This document shows positions 7,164 to 15,298 of a stretch of 21,868 nucleotides of DNA, piece by piece. Numbering within the stretch: position 1 is the first letter of the stretch; each line of letters opens with the position of its first letter. A model generated the notes under the pieces. The model saw nothing but the letters and a program-made list of their open reading frames with translations. It was not told the DNA's origin and searched no databases. A program made the translations under genes and the position numbers. This DNA comes from Planctomycetaceae bacterium UBA969 (lineage in GTDB: Bacteria; Planctomycetota; Planctomycetia; Gemmatales; Gemmataceae): assembly GCA_002303765.1 (NCBI GenBank), contig DBCB01000256.1, positions 1-21,868 of the forward strand. Direction: 5' to 3'.

Positions 7164-8819
7164 TTATTGATTGGTCAGGAGCACGACATTGCAATTGCGA
7201 TAGAAGTCGGTGGCCTGACCAATTTTTTTTGCATGGAGTGAGTGTTTTAGTGCGATTGCATCCCATTTCTTTTCGGGCATGAATATATAAGCAGGTATTG
7301 GTTGCTCTAGGAATTGCTTAACTTCCTCTTCGGAAATTAAGGTGTTGATCTGACGCTTGCAATAAAAAGTAACGCTGGGTTGAAACCAATCGTGGGTTGC
7401 GATGACAATTTCTCGGGTTAGGTGATCTTCAGGCAATAGTTGAGACAGCGTTTTTGGGGCTTTGATTTCATTGAGGTTTGAACCATTCCATGCGCCTAAT
7501 GCCCCCGTAAAACCAATCGACCCTAGGCATAGAATTGCGATTGTTGCGATGCGGTTTTTCTTTGCAGCAAGCACCAAGGCGAAGGTTCCACACATGATTG
7601 GAATAAATCCGATGAATGCCATTTGCTCGAGCTTTGGAATTTTTCTTCCTTTGATCCACGAAATATCTGCCTGGGTTGAAACTAGAATCATTCCAAGACT
7701 GGTGATGATGCCAATGAAAACCAAAATTAACATTCCTGTCTTAGGCAGCCAGTTAGGGTAGGCGTGGGTTTCGTTTTTCCAAGCAAGCATTGCTCTTGAA
7801 GTAAGAATTGCAATGGCAGGGTAGAGGGGCAGAATATAATTAGGAAGCTTGGTGCTCGAGATTGAGAAAAAAACAAGCACCACAGCAATCCAAGTTGCAA
7901 GTAAGCGAATTGCGCTGCGGTCAATGATAGTGTTGTTTGAAGGTTCGGTATGGAAAAGTTCTTTTTTAGCGTTCAAGAAAGTCATCCCAATGAATGCGGA
8001 CCAAGGAGCAGATCCTATTGCGATGACAAGTAAATAATAAAACCATGGGCCTGAGTGGTTTTCCATCGCAGTGCTGAACCTGCCCAAGTTATGGGTGAAG
8101 AAAAATCCTCTGTGCCATTGGAATTTTGTTTCTACGCCCACCCAGATATACCAAGGGCCTGCAACTAGAAAGAATAAAAAAAGAGCCCCTAGCAGATGAA
8201 TGGAAAGCAAGCGTTGGGGTTGCCTTTCCCAGAGTAAAAACAAAAGAATGATCAGTAGTGGAAGTGCGAGGGCGATGGGCCCCTTGGCGAGCATTCCAAT
8301 GCCTGTGATGATTCCGCCCCAAAGCAGCCAGGTGGAATTGTTGTTTTGATAACCCTTGAAAAAAACAAAGAAGGACCATGCAACACAGGCGTTTAGAAGA
8401 GAGTCAGGGTTGGCAAAATGGGCAGACCCCGCCCAAGCGGGCATTGCTAATAATATCAGCCCTGCGAAGAAACCCGTGCTCGCCCCAAACATGATTGTTG
8501 CGAGAGCGTAGGTTGCAAATAGGGAAAATAGGCCGCCCAGAGCTGAAGGAAATCGGGCTGCAAATTCGTTTACACCAAAAGTGTTATAGGATGCGATCTG
8601 GAGCCAGTAAAGCAAAGCAGGTTTATCAACACGAAGATTATAATTATAAGTGGGAACAATCCAGTTTCCCGATTCCATCATTTCGTATGCAGCTTCCGCA
8701 TTGTTACCTTCATCAATATCCCAAAGGCTGGAAATGCCAATATTGGGTAGGCAAACTAAGGCCCAAGCCACTAAAAGGCAGGCGATTTGAATTACTGGAT
8801 TTTTAAATACCTTTAACAT
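7164..8819 (-). CDS. GT39 / ArnT-like polyprenyl-phosphate-sugar glycosyltransferase
   Basis: The protein has 551 residues. The ATG at 8819 has AAGGA (8827-8831) 7 nt upstream; an ATG at 8858 would add 13 hydrophilic residues before the first helix and lacks a good site. After the first helix comes SLWDIDEGNNAEAAYEMM, with the D36-E37 pair of the GT39/ArnT first loop. NLRVDKPALLYWLQ (62-74) is the conserved K-P-L-x-Y-W stretch. About a dozen hydrophobic helices follow, with a soluble C-terminal part. The enzyme would transfer a sugar from a polyprenyl-phosphate donor to lipid A, another lipid or a protein on the outer face. It converges with the MuiA-like gene (18 bp gap) and diverges from the HEAT-repeat gene. 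The acceptor is unknown. Confidence 0.88.
   Translation of the reverse strand: MLKVFKNPVIQIACLLVAWALVCLPNIGISSLWDIDEGNNAEAAYEMMESGNWIVPTYNYNLRVDKPALLYWLQIASYNTFGVNEFAARFPSALGGLFSLFATYALATIMFGASTGFFAGLILLAMPAWAGSAHFANPDSLLNACVAWSFFVFFKGYQNNNSTWLLWGGIITGIGMLAKGPIALALPLLIILLFLLWERQPQRLLSIHLLGALFLFFLVAGPWYIWVGVETKFQWHRGFFFTHNLGRFSTAMENHSGPWFYYLLVIAIGSAPWSAFIGMTFLNAKKELFHTEPSNNTIIDRSAIRLLATWIAVVLVFFSISSTKLPNYILPLYPAIAILTSRAMLAWKNETHAYPNWLPKTGMLILVFIGIITSLGMILVSTQADISWIKGRKIPKLEQMAFIGFIPIMCGTFALVLAAKKNRIATIAILCLGSIGFTGALGAWNGSNLNEIKAPKTLSQLLPEDHLTREIVIATHDWFQPSVTFYCKRQINTLISEEEVKQFLEQPIPAYIFMPEKKWDAIALKHSLHAKKIGQATDFYRNCNVVLLTNQ
7170..7230 (+). terminator. Intrinsic terminator of the MuiA-like gene, inside the opposite gene's coding end
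   Basis: A perfect 10-bp inverted repeat, ATTGGTCAGG (7170-7179) with CCTGACCAAT (7214-7223), is followed at once by seven more T (8 in total with the last stem base). The 34-nt interior can fold further: CGAC/GTCG (7184-7187 with 7206-7209) and ATTGC/GCGAT (7188-7192 with 7197-7201). It lies 25 nt after the MuiA-like stop, within the last 20 codons of the convergent glycosyltransferase gene. The loop is longer than in a classic terminator. Confidence 0.65.
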
Positions 8820-8899
8820 CAAGCCTTCCTTAGCTGGGCAAAAATGCTCTCCATGCATGCCTATGAAAACATACTCGAATCATTAAAAATAGGCGATAC

Positions 8900-8922
8900 C
8901 AACATCGATTGAATCGAGGTTG
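8900..8922. promoter_or_regulatory. 23-bp palindrome between divergent genes (operator candidate)
   Basis: TCGATT (8905-8910) and AATCGA (8912-8917) flank a central G8911. Outside them, CAAC (8900-8903) matches GTTG (8919-8922) after one mismatched pair, so 10 of 11 arm positions are symmetric. It lies between the GT39 gene (start 8819) and the HEAT-repeat gene (start 8987), 81 and 65 bp from the two starts. Confidence 0.45.
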
Positions 8923-8986
8923 ACTGGATATCCCCAACTGGTTATGGTTCCGCCCCTTGGGCACTTTCTCTTAAACGGATTAATTG

Positions 8987-10954
8987 ATGATTTCAGGCTG
9001 GATTTTATCACTGCTTTTATTGACAGGACAGGTTCAACAACCTGCCTCCGATATTGCACGCCTGCGAGAACTTCTTGCAGATAAAAAACAGCCGCAGTTG
9101 CAGGCCCAAGCTGCTTATTTGATCCTGCAGCAGCAAACCCCCCTCGCAACCGAGACCGTTAAACAATATCTGCGCGATCCGCGTAATGTTGAAGTTTTTA
9201 CCGCCTTTACTGGAGCAATCAAACTACGAAGAGATGGCCGTTTTTCGGAAGAATTGATTGATGCACTTTCGATTGACTTGCCCGCAGTACGCCAGTCGGC
9301 TGCAGAAGCCTTGGGCGCCAGTGTTGATGGTAGGGGGGCATTCAAGTTAAAACAAATTGCTGAAAATACGAGCTTTGCAGAAAGCACCAGGCAGCAAGCT
9401 ATGGTTGCACTAGGGAAAACGGGAAAGAAAAGTGCTGCTGAAACTTTGCTCAAACTTTTTACTGATCCTAAAGAAAGTGTCAGGATTGGAAGCAGGCAAG
9501 CCCTTGCAGATTTGATCGGGGAAGATCTGGGCCGTGATAGTGTTACTTGGCAACTTTGGTTTGATGAACGAAAAAATCTATCTTCTGAAGCTTGGCTTGA
9601 AGAACGGCTTGCACAGCGTAATTCTAAATTAACTAGGCTTGAGGGTGAGCTTGATTCTTCGCGAAATCGAAACCGTGCTCTTTACCAGCAACTTTATTCC
9701 CGGCTTGGGCCTACTGAAAAAATCCCTTTCTTTCAGGGCTTATTAGATCACGAAGATCCTGCAGTTCGCTTATTACTTGCAGGTTGGTTGGCTGAAGCTC
9801 TTGGTGAAGAATCCTATCGTAAGCCAGCAGGCGAAATGCTACTGAGTTTTAGCAGAGACCCTGTCGACGAGGTACGCAGGCAAGCAGTGCTTGGCTTGGG
9901 TCGATGGAATGATAAAGCCTGTCTTGATCGTTTACTTCTTATTATTCAATCAGATCAAATTGCGGTTCGAGCTGCTGCAGCAAGATCGCTTGCAATGCAA
10001 GCTAAGGGGAATGATGGTGCGGCACGAATGATTCTTGTTCTTCCTGCGTTGCAAAATGCTTTAAGCGATCCTGCTTTGGAAGTTGTAGTGGAAGCTGCGG
10101 AAGACCTTGGCTCGTTAGGGGTTCCTGCCGCTGTTCCATTGCTTGCAGGATTACTTAAGCATAAGGCGGATGCGGTAAGAAAAACCGCAGCGCAAGCATT
10201 GGAAAGAATTGCAGATATATCGGTTTTAGAGGAATTATTGGCAGGTCTGGAAGACCCTGATATCGGGGTCAGGCTTGGAATACTTGGTGCGGTATCCCGC
10301 GCAGTGAATCAGGCAAAGGTCATAAAGGAAGATGATAAATTGCGATTGCAATCACGGATGGAAATAATTCTTTTGAAGGATCTGGATGCTGGGGTAAGGG
10401 CCAGAAGTGCTACGCTTTTAGGCGATTTTGGTACTGTAAATCATCTTGCAACTTTGTGGAAAGCGGCTATCGCTGAGGGTGATCCACGAATTCAGGAAAA
10501 GTCTTGGCAGGCATTCCTTGAGGTCTTATCCAAAAGCAAAGATCTTAAACTTATCAATGAATGGAACAGCATTGTCCGAAAGGAAGCTCCGCTTCGCAGG
10601 GTTAATTTCTTGGTAGAGCTTCTGGGAAAAATGCAGCCTGCAACCATGAACCCTAAAATTGAGCTAGCGCCTGTGAGGGAATTGTTAGTGCAATGCGGGA
10701 TAGAAAATCAAAAATGGCTTCCTGCCTGGAGTGCTTTAAGGGAGTTGCCTCAGGCATTGGAGCCGGAAGAAATTGAGAAACGATTAAGCCTGCTGTTTCA
10801 AATCGCGGAAATCGCACTCAAAGAGCAAGCAGCGCCTGATGTGTTGCAAATGGTAGATTTCGCAAGGCCATTGTTTGTAGGAAGAAAAAAACTGCAGGCA
10901 GACTTTGAAGAGTTGTATCGCAAGGCAAATGTCCTTATCAATTCAAAATTCTAA
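8987..10954 (+). CDS. Exported or membrane-anchored HEAT-repeat protein
   Basis: The protein has 655 residues from the ATG at 8987, with a weak ACGGA site 7 nt upstream; a TTG directly before is unlikely. Residues 1-20 (MISGWILSLLLLTGQVQQP) are a signal peptide or anchor. The rest is alpha-helical repeats of the HEAT type, for example LPAVRQSAAEALGAS, VDEVRRQAVLGLGRW, QIAVRAAAARSLAMQ, ADAVRKTAAQALERI and DIGVRLGILGAVSRA. A charged segment at about 200-240 (EAWLEERLAQRNSKLTRLE) interrupts the repeats and could be a coiled coil. HEAT solenoids bind proteins; no catalytic motif is present. It converges with the adenine deaminase gene with a 5-bp gap. Its partner is unknown. Confidence 0.85.
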   Translation: MISGWILSLLLLTGQVQQPASDIARLRELLADKKQPQLQAQAAYLILQQQTPLATETVKQYLRDPRNVEVFTAFTGAIKLRRDGRFSEELIDALSIDLPAVRQSAAEALGASVDGRGAFKLKQIAENTSFAESTRQQAMVALGKTGKKSAAETLLKLFTDPKESVRIGSRQALADLIGEDLGRDSVTWQLWFDERKNLSSEAWLEERLAQRNSKLTRLEGELDSSRNRNRALYQQLYSRLGPTEKIPFFQGLLDHEDPAVRLLLAGWLAEALGEESYRKPAGEMLLSFSRDPVDEVRRQAVLGLGRWNDKACLDRLLLIIQSDQIAVRAAAARSLAMQAKGNDGAARMILVLPALQNALSDPALEVVVEAAEDLGSLGVPAAVPLLAGLLKHKADAVRKTAAQALERIADISVLEELLAGLEDPDIGVRLGILGAVSRAVNQAKVIKEDDKLRLQSRMEIILLKDLDAGVRARSATLLGDFGTVNHLATLWKAAIAEGDPRIQEKSWQAFLEVLSKSKDLKLINEWNSIVRKEAPLRRVNFLVELLGKMQPATMNPKIELAPVRELLVQCGIENQKWLPAWSALRELPQALEPEEIEKRLSLLFQIAEIALKEQAAPDVLQMVDFARPLFVGRKKLQADFEELYRKANVLINSKF

Positions 10955-10959
10955 GCTGG

Positions 10960-11979
10960 TTAACCCAGTTCCACTTCATTGTTATCGCAGTACGATTTCA
11001 GTTTTGCCAGATATGCAGCCTTTGTATTCGCATCTAGAAAAGAACCAATAAAGGAATTCTTTGCTGCAAGAGCAGAATCTTTATTGGTAAGGTTTAATGC
11101 GGTAGCGCAGGCATCAAAGTTATCCGCAATGTAGCCACCGAAGTAAGCGGGATCATCAGAATTAATACTTGCGATAATTCCCCAATCGAGCATTTTCTTT
11201 AAAGGATGCTCTTGGAGGTGATTCACTACTTTTAATTTTAGGTTTGAAAGTGGGCAAACAGTAAGCGGGATTTTTTCTCGCACCAACCTCTTTATTAGTT
11301 TCTCGTCTTCCAAACAACGAACGCCATGATCGATCCGCTCTGCCTGCAATAAGTTCAGAGAATCTTCAATGAATGAAGGTGGGCCTTCTTCGCCAGCATG
11401 TGCGGTGATGCGGAACCCTTGCTGCTTTGCCTGGGTGAATACTTTTTGGAATTTGGATGGGGGATTTCCAACCTCGGAAGAGTCGAGCCCAAACCCAGTG
11501 ATCACTTGTTTAAACTTAAAGCATTGGGCAAAAGTGTCTAGGGCGGAATCTTCTGATAAATGCCTAAGGAAGCATGGTATAAGAAAGACACTTAATTGCA
11601 GTTCTTTCTTTGCCCTTTCTATCGCTTTGCATAAACCATCCAGCACTGTTGATATGCTAATACCCCGTTCAATATGTGCCTGGGGATCAAAGAATATTTC
11701 AGCATGGTGCACGCCCTGCGCGTGGGCCTTTTGAAAGTAACGCCAGGCAAGTTCGGAAAAGTCATCTTCATCTTTGAGAACAGCCATGCCTTGGTAGTAG
11801 ATGTCTAAAAAGGATTGCAGGTTTGAGAAATTATAGGCGTGTTGGATTTCTGCGATGGAATGAAACGGAAGCTGAATGCGATGTTTTTTTGCTTTTTCCA
11901 GTAAGAAATCAGGTTCAAGCGTCCCTTCGATGTGAAGGTGAAGCTCAGCTTTAGGTAACTGTTCAATGAATCGTTTCAT
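10960..11979 (-). CDS. Adenine deaminase (adenosine deaminase superfamily)
   Basis: The protein has 339 residues. The ATG at 11979 has AAGGA 7 nt upstream, and family homology starts there (LPKAELHLHIEGTLEP). The frame is open to 12222, but that 81-residue extension has no family character. Metal ligands and catalytic residues are visible: H14 and H16, H194 and E197 in TAHAGEEGPP, H218 in ERIDHGVR, and D275-D276 in SINSDDPAYFGGY. The features GLDSSEVGNPPSKF and NSDDPAYFGGY mark the adenine-deaminase (adenine aminohydrolase) branch rather than true adenosine deaminases, which have a different sequence there. The reaction is adenine plus water to hypoxanthine and ammonia, in purine salvage in the cytoplasm. 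A few bacterial members of this branch prefer other purines, so the substrate is likely but not proven. Confidence 0.88.
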   Translation of the reverse strand: MKRFIEQLPKAELHLHIEGTLEPDFLLEKAKKHRIQLPFHSIAEIQHAYNFSNLQSFLDIYYQGMAVLKDEDDFSELAWRYFQKAHAQGVHHAEIFFDPQAHIERGISISTVLDGLCKAIERAKKELQLSVFLIPCFLRHLSEDSALDTFAQCFKFKQVITGFGLDSSEVGNPPSKFQKVFTQAKQQGFRITAHAGEEGPPSFIEDSLNLLQAERIDHGVRCLEDEKLIKRLVREKIPLTVCPLSNLKLKVVNHLQEHPLKKMLDWGIIASINSDDPAYFGGYIADNFDACATALNLTNKDSALAAKNSFIGSFLDANTKAAYLAKLKSYCDNNEVELG

Positions 11980-11986
11980 GAATAAA

Positions 11987-11991
11987 TCCTT
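11987..11991 (-). promoter_or_regulatory. Ribosome binding site fixing the adenine deaminase start
   Basis: AAGGA on the minus strand lies 7 nt before the ATG at 11979 and rules in favour of the short protein over the long open frame. Confidence 0.7.
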
Positions 11992-12190
11992 TTTAATATT
12001 GTATGCAGATTCCAAGGACGAGCGTAGAAAGAAAGTGAAACAAGTGGAAAGTGGTTTCCCCAGGATTCCCGTTCTTCCTATTTTCTCGATGTAATAATCG
12101 GAATTGTCGGAATGTTCGATATATTTTGAAGGTTTGGTTTTAAAAGGTCGATAGAGCATACAGGATAATGCATAAAAATGGCAAAGTTTA

Positions 12191-12209
12191 CCCGGCTTGT
12201 GATGCCGGG
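12191..12209 (+). promoter_or_regulatory. GC-rich leader hairpin upstream of the BBP7 gene
   Basis: CCCGGC (12191-12196) and GCCGGG (12204-12209) form a perfect all-GC 6-bp stem with a TTGTGAT loop, 43 nt before the ATG at 12253. No T tract follows, so it is not a terminator. It could stabilise the mRNA 5' end or act at DNA level. Confidence 0.45.
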
Positions 12210-12252
12210 AAATCGAAGCCAAATAGTAATAAAGTCGGAGGGGTGGCAGAAA

Positions 12253-13737
12253 ATGAAACGAGAAAAGCTGTTGGCATCAGGTGCCTGGCTGCTCATGGTG
12301 TCTGCCATCGTTGCGCAATCCCCCGTGGATGGTGGTAAGGTTCCATCGCCTCTTAGCCCATATGGTCAGATTGGTTCAGCGGTAATTAAAAAAGAACAAG
12401 TTACCAACGAAAAGAAGGACTTGGATTTACCAGCAATGGAAGTGGATGTGGATAAAGTACCTATTGGTGCAATTCCTCGAGAAGAGACTGCACCTTTATA
12501 CCCAAGATTTTTCCTTGGTGGTGAATACCTTGCATGGAAGTTGAATAACACGACAGTTAACCCCATCGTATTTAATGTCCCTGTCGGAATTGTGGGGGCT
12601 CCCATAGCAATTGATAATGGATTTAATTCTAATTCTTTTATTGCTTATTCATCGCTTACACCGCAATCTCAGGCCGCATTATCTCAAAATGGAGTAATAA
12701 ATTACGGAATGGAAAATGGGATGCGATTTACCGGGGGATTAGCTTTGGAGCAGGATACAGGTTTGTCTGTTTTGCTAAATGCAATTATTATTCCAACTTC
12801 TAGTTATAATTTGTCAAGTAATACAAGTTTTAATACTGTTCCAATTAATTTTCAAACTGGCTTAGAGTCCCAAGTTGCATTAGGCGGCACCGCAGGCAGT
12901 ATAAACGCTAATACCGAAGTGGCAACTATTCCAATTGTTGTTCCACGAAATATTGGTTCGCAAGTTTATGCTTCAGCAAATAATTTTGTCGGCGGTGGGG
13001 AAGTTGACCTAAAAGGACGAGATCTGATTTTTGGCGATGTTCTTTTTAGTGGATTGTTAGGCTTTAGGTACTTCCAATTTAATGAATCTTTGGGGGTTAA
13101 TTCTATTTATAATATAATTCAACCTCCTGGAATTCCATCTCCTGATGCAGCACAAGGTTTGCAGTCAAATTTTTCCCAGTATCAGTCAATTACTTCAATA
13201 AGTTCAGATAATATTAAAGTTTATAATAACTTTTTAGGTCCGCAGATTGGAATCAATTCCAATTATAATTTCAAACGGGTTACCTTTGATTTTAATGGAA
13301 AGTTAGGGATCGGTGTCCAACATCAAGTGGTTACTATAAATTCTAGTACTACCCAGAAATTTGATGTTAATAACGGCGATGGCACAACTTCAACCCAAGT
13401 ACAAAATTACGCTGCTGGAGTATTATTCTCCCCTTACGATGTAGGCCGACATTCAAGGAACCAGTTTGGATTTATTCCGGAGCTTAATTTAAAACTTGGA
13501 TATAGGTTGTTTGATAGAATGAAAATAACTGCTGGGTATGATTTTCTTATGATGGCTAATGTGCTTCGTGCGTCGAATCAAACGCAGTTAATTCCTTACA
13601 CTACCCAAAGTAATTACTCTGGATTGGCAGTTCAACAGCAGACATCGTCACAAACTATTCAAATACCAGCCTTTACCTTTGACAATTCTAATTTAATTAT
13701 CAATGGCTTAAATGTTGGTATGCAATTGGATTTCTAA
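12253..13737 (+). CDS. BBP7-family beta-barrel outer-membrane protein
   Basis: The protein has 494 residues. The ATG at 12253 has GGAGGGG (12237-12243) 9 nt upstream and begins a signal peptide (1-22, MKREKLLASGAWLLMVS). An upstream ATG at 12178 would place 25 charged residues before it. After a linker, YPRFFLGGEYLAWKL (83-97) opens the barrel. GMRFTGGLAL, FSGLLGFRYFQFNE, FLGPQIGI, FNGKLGIGVQHQVV and LNLKLGYRLFDRMKITAGYDFL are typical alternating strands, and the chain ends in MQLDF with a terminal Phe, as expected for assembly into an outer membrane. This is the pattern of planctomycete BBP7 putative porins. The central part is very Asn/Ser-rich and AT-rich. Channel activity is unproven. Confidence 0.85.
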   Translation: MKREKLLASGAWLLMVSAIVAQSPVDGGKVPSPLSPYGQIGSAVIKKEQVTNEKKDLDLPAMEVDVDKVPIGAIPREETAPLYPRFFLGGEYLAWKLNNTTVNPIVFNVPVGIVGAPIAIDNGFNSNSFIAYSSLTPQSQAALSQNGVINYGMENGMRFTGGLALEQDTGLSVLLNAIIIPTSSYNLSSNTSFNTVPINFQTGLESQVALGGTAGSINANTEVATIPIVVPRNIGSQVYASANNFVGGGEVDLKGRDLIFGDVLFSGLLGFRYFQFNESLGVNSIYNIIQPPGIPSPDAAQGLQSNFSQYQSITSISSDNIKVYNNFLGPQIGINSNYNFKRVTFDFNGKLGIGVQHQVVTINSSTTQKFDVNNGDGTTSTQVQNYAAGVLFSPYDVGRHSRNQFGFIPELNLKLGYRLFDRMKITAGYDFLMMANVLRASNQTQLIPYTTQSNYSGLAVQQQTSSQTIQIPAFTFDNSNLIINGLNVGMQLDF

Positions 13738-13964
13738 CCAGCTTTTTCTTTGATCACTTGGATTTGATTTTCCAAGATTCTTCCATCAAGTGATGGAATG
13801 ATTGCTTCTTGAGCAATCTGTTTTAAATAATAACTGTTAACGGTGCCATGAATGATGACGCGTTCGCCGATTTCTTCTAAAACTACATCGCGTAAAGCCG
13901 AAAAAGGACAACTTCTAAGCGCAATCCCTGCAGAAGAAGCTGTTGTTGAAGGTGAAAAAGACAT
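13734..13964 (-). CDS. Small BON-domain protein
   Basis: The protein has 76 residues. The ATG at 13964 has GGAGGG (13974-13979) 9 nt upstream. After a short Ser/Thr-rich start, residues about 15-72 match a single BON domain: a helix, VVLEEIGERVIIHGTVNSYYLKQIAQEAI, and ending ENQIQVI with the strand-helix-strand rhythm and central Gly. BON domains usually bind membranes or envelope components, but most BON proteins carry a signal peptide and this one has none, so it is probably cytosolic. Its stop overlaps the convergent BBP7 stop by 4 bp. Confidence 0.75.
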   Translation of the reverse strand: MSFSPSTTASSAGIALRSCPFSALRDVVLEEIGERVIIHGTVNSYYLKQIAQEAIIPSLDGRILENQIQVIKEKAG

Positions 13965-14128
13965 AAGGAAAATCCCTCCATTGTTGTCTAGTTCCCAGAA
14001 TCACTCTTAAACTTAGCTTAATATCCAAAATTAGGCAAATGAATTCCCGCTTATCTTTGTGATGACAAGGAACTTGATTTGCAATAAAATGAGCCGAACA
14101 AGTCGATTTGTAATTTTATGAGGGTCTT

Positions 14129-15298
14129 GTGAAAATATCGGAAGTTTCAATTAGCCATGTTCGTATTCCTTTAAAGTGCGTGATTAAGCATGCCTCGCAT
14201 GCCCGAACTGATACCGACAATATTCTCGTCCGTTGTACTTTGGAAGATGGAACAACCGGTTTTGGCGAAGGGCTGCCCAGAGATTATGTCACGGGCGAAA
14301 CCATTGATTCTTCTCTGGAGATTCTGCGCAACTCCCAGATTCCTTTCCAACTTGAGCATTGCTCTGATTTCTTTCAGGCCGTACAGATGGCGGAAAGATT
14401 GCACTTACCCACTGCCCCAAAAGATGATCGTAAATGCAGCGCCAATGCTGCCCGCTGTGCTTTGGAAATTGCAGTGCTCGATGCGTATGGAAAGAAATTT
14501 AAAGAACCTCTCTCTTCGGTTACCAAGTTACTTGCGGGTGATCTCTTCAAGCCGGTGAATAAGGTTCGTTATAGTGGTGCGATAACCTCTGCATCCGGTT
14601 TGAAAATGAAAATCGCCTCTCTGCTATACAGCCTTTATGGTTTCAAGCAGATGAAGGTCAAGGTGGGCATAGCAGGTTATGATGATGCCAAGAGGATATT
14701 GCAGATTCGGAAATGGCTCGGAAAAAAAATAGACATCAGGGTTGATGCCAACGAGGCTTGGTCTATTGATGAAGCAGCGCAGCGCATTCAAGAATTAGAA
14801 CCTGCTGGAATCACCTGCATGGAACAACCCGTGCCCCATGAACAGGTTTACCAGTTGAAAAAAATACGCACACAAATTCGCACCCCGATCATGCTTGATG
14901 AATCTCTTTGCTCGATGATCGATGCAGAGCGCGCGGTTGAACATGAGGCATGCGATTATTTTAATATCAGGCTTTCGAAATGCGGTGGATTCATTCCTTC
15001 GTTAAGGCTGGCGCAATATGCACGCAGGCATGGCATAAAATATCAACTAGGTTGCCAGGTGGGCGAGACTGCAATTCTTTCTTCTGCAGGTAGACACTTT
15101 GCCTGTTCTGTGTGTGATATCCGCTATCTTGAGGGGTCTTACGATAAGCATTTGGTGAAGGAAAGGTTATCCAAAAAAGATATTACCTTTGGTTGGGGTG
15201 GAGTTGCCCCTGCAATCACAGGCCATGGCTTGGGAATTGTGCTTGATGAAACTGCCTTGGCAAGGGTTTCGATCAGGCAGGAGATACTTCGTGGTTGA
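14129..15298 (+). CDS. Enolase-superfamily enzyme, muconate-lactonizing/dipeptide-epimerase-like
   Basis: The protein has 389 residues. The start is the GTG at 14129 with GAGGG (14120-14124) 4 nt upstream; no in-frame ATG precedes it. The N-terminal capping domain (about 1-130) contains GFGEGLPRDYVTGE. The barrel carries all catalytic positions of the MLE subgroup: K176 and K178 in MKVKVG, metal ligands D206 (VDANEAW), E232 (CMEQPVP) and D257 (MLDES), and K284 (RLSKCGG). Two acid-base lysines on opposite faces suit 1,1-proton transfer (epimerase or racemase) or dehydration. Subgroup members include dipeptide epimerases and o-succinylbenzoate synthase, but specificity cannot be read here. There are no neighbouring menaquinone genes. 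The gene overlaps the following hydrolase by 8 bp. Confidence 0.85.
   Translation: MKISEVSISHVRIPLKCVIKHASHARTDTDNILVRCTLEDGTTGFGEGLPRDYVTGETIDSSLEILRNSQIPFQLEHCSDFFQAVQMAERLHLPTAPKDDRKCSANAARCALEIAVLDAYGKKFKEPLSSVTKLLAGDLFKPVNKVRYSGAITSASGLKMKIASLLYSLYGFKQMKVKVGIAGYDDAKRILQIRKWLGKKIDIRVDANEAWSIDEAAQRIQELEPAGITCMEQPVPHEQVYQLKKIRTQIRTPIMLDESLCSMIDAERAVEHEACDYFNIRLSKCGGFIPSLRLAQYARRHGIKYQLGCQVGETAILSSAGRHFACSVCDIRYLEGSYDKHLVKERLSKKDITFGWGGVAPAITGHGLGIVLDETALARVSIRQEILRG
15279..15284 (+). promoter_or_regulatory. Ribosome binding site fixing the hydrolase start
   Basis: AGGAGA lies about 7 nt before the GTG at 15291. It supports that start over the ATG at 15189, which would overlap the enolase-superfamily gene by 110 bp. 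Confidence 0.65.

Noticed and set aside
11980..12060. Possible purine riboswitch in the adenine deaminase leader
   Set aside because: I see no three-stem junction consensus. Only a small GGAAA/TTTCC hairpin (12046-12059) is present.
12098..12113. Direct repeat TCGGAAT spaced 9 bp
   Set aside because: Two copies of a 7-mer only; too little to call an operator, and nearby sequence shows no symmetry.
11980..12222. N-terminal extension of adenine deaminase
   Set aside because: The added 81 residues have no family character, and a good ribosome binding site precedes the ATG at 11979.
13753..13794. Overlapping inverted repeats (ATCACTTG/CAAGTGAT and CTTGGA/TCCAAG) downstream of BBP7
   Set aside because: They lie in the BON coding sequence, have no T tract, and compete with each other, so a terminator call is not supported.
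14076..14120. Imperfect direct repeat (12 of 16 matches, 29-bp period) before the enolase-superfamily gene
   Set aside because: It is mostly A/T and the match is modest; it could easily be chance in this AT-rich gap.
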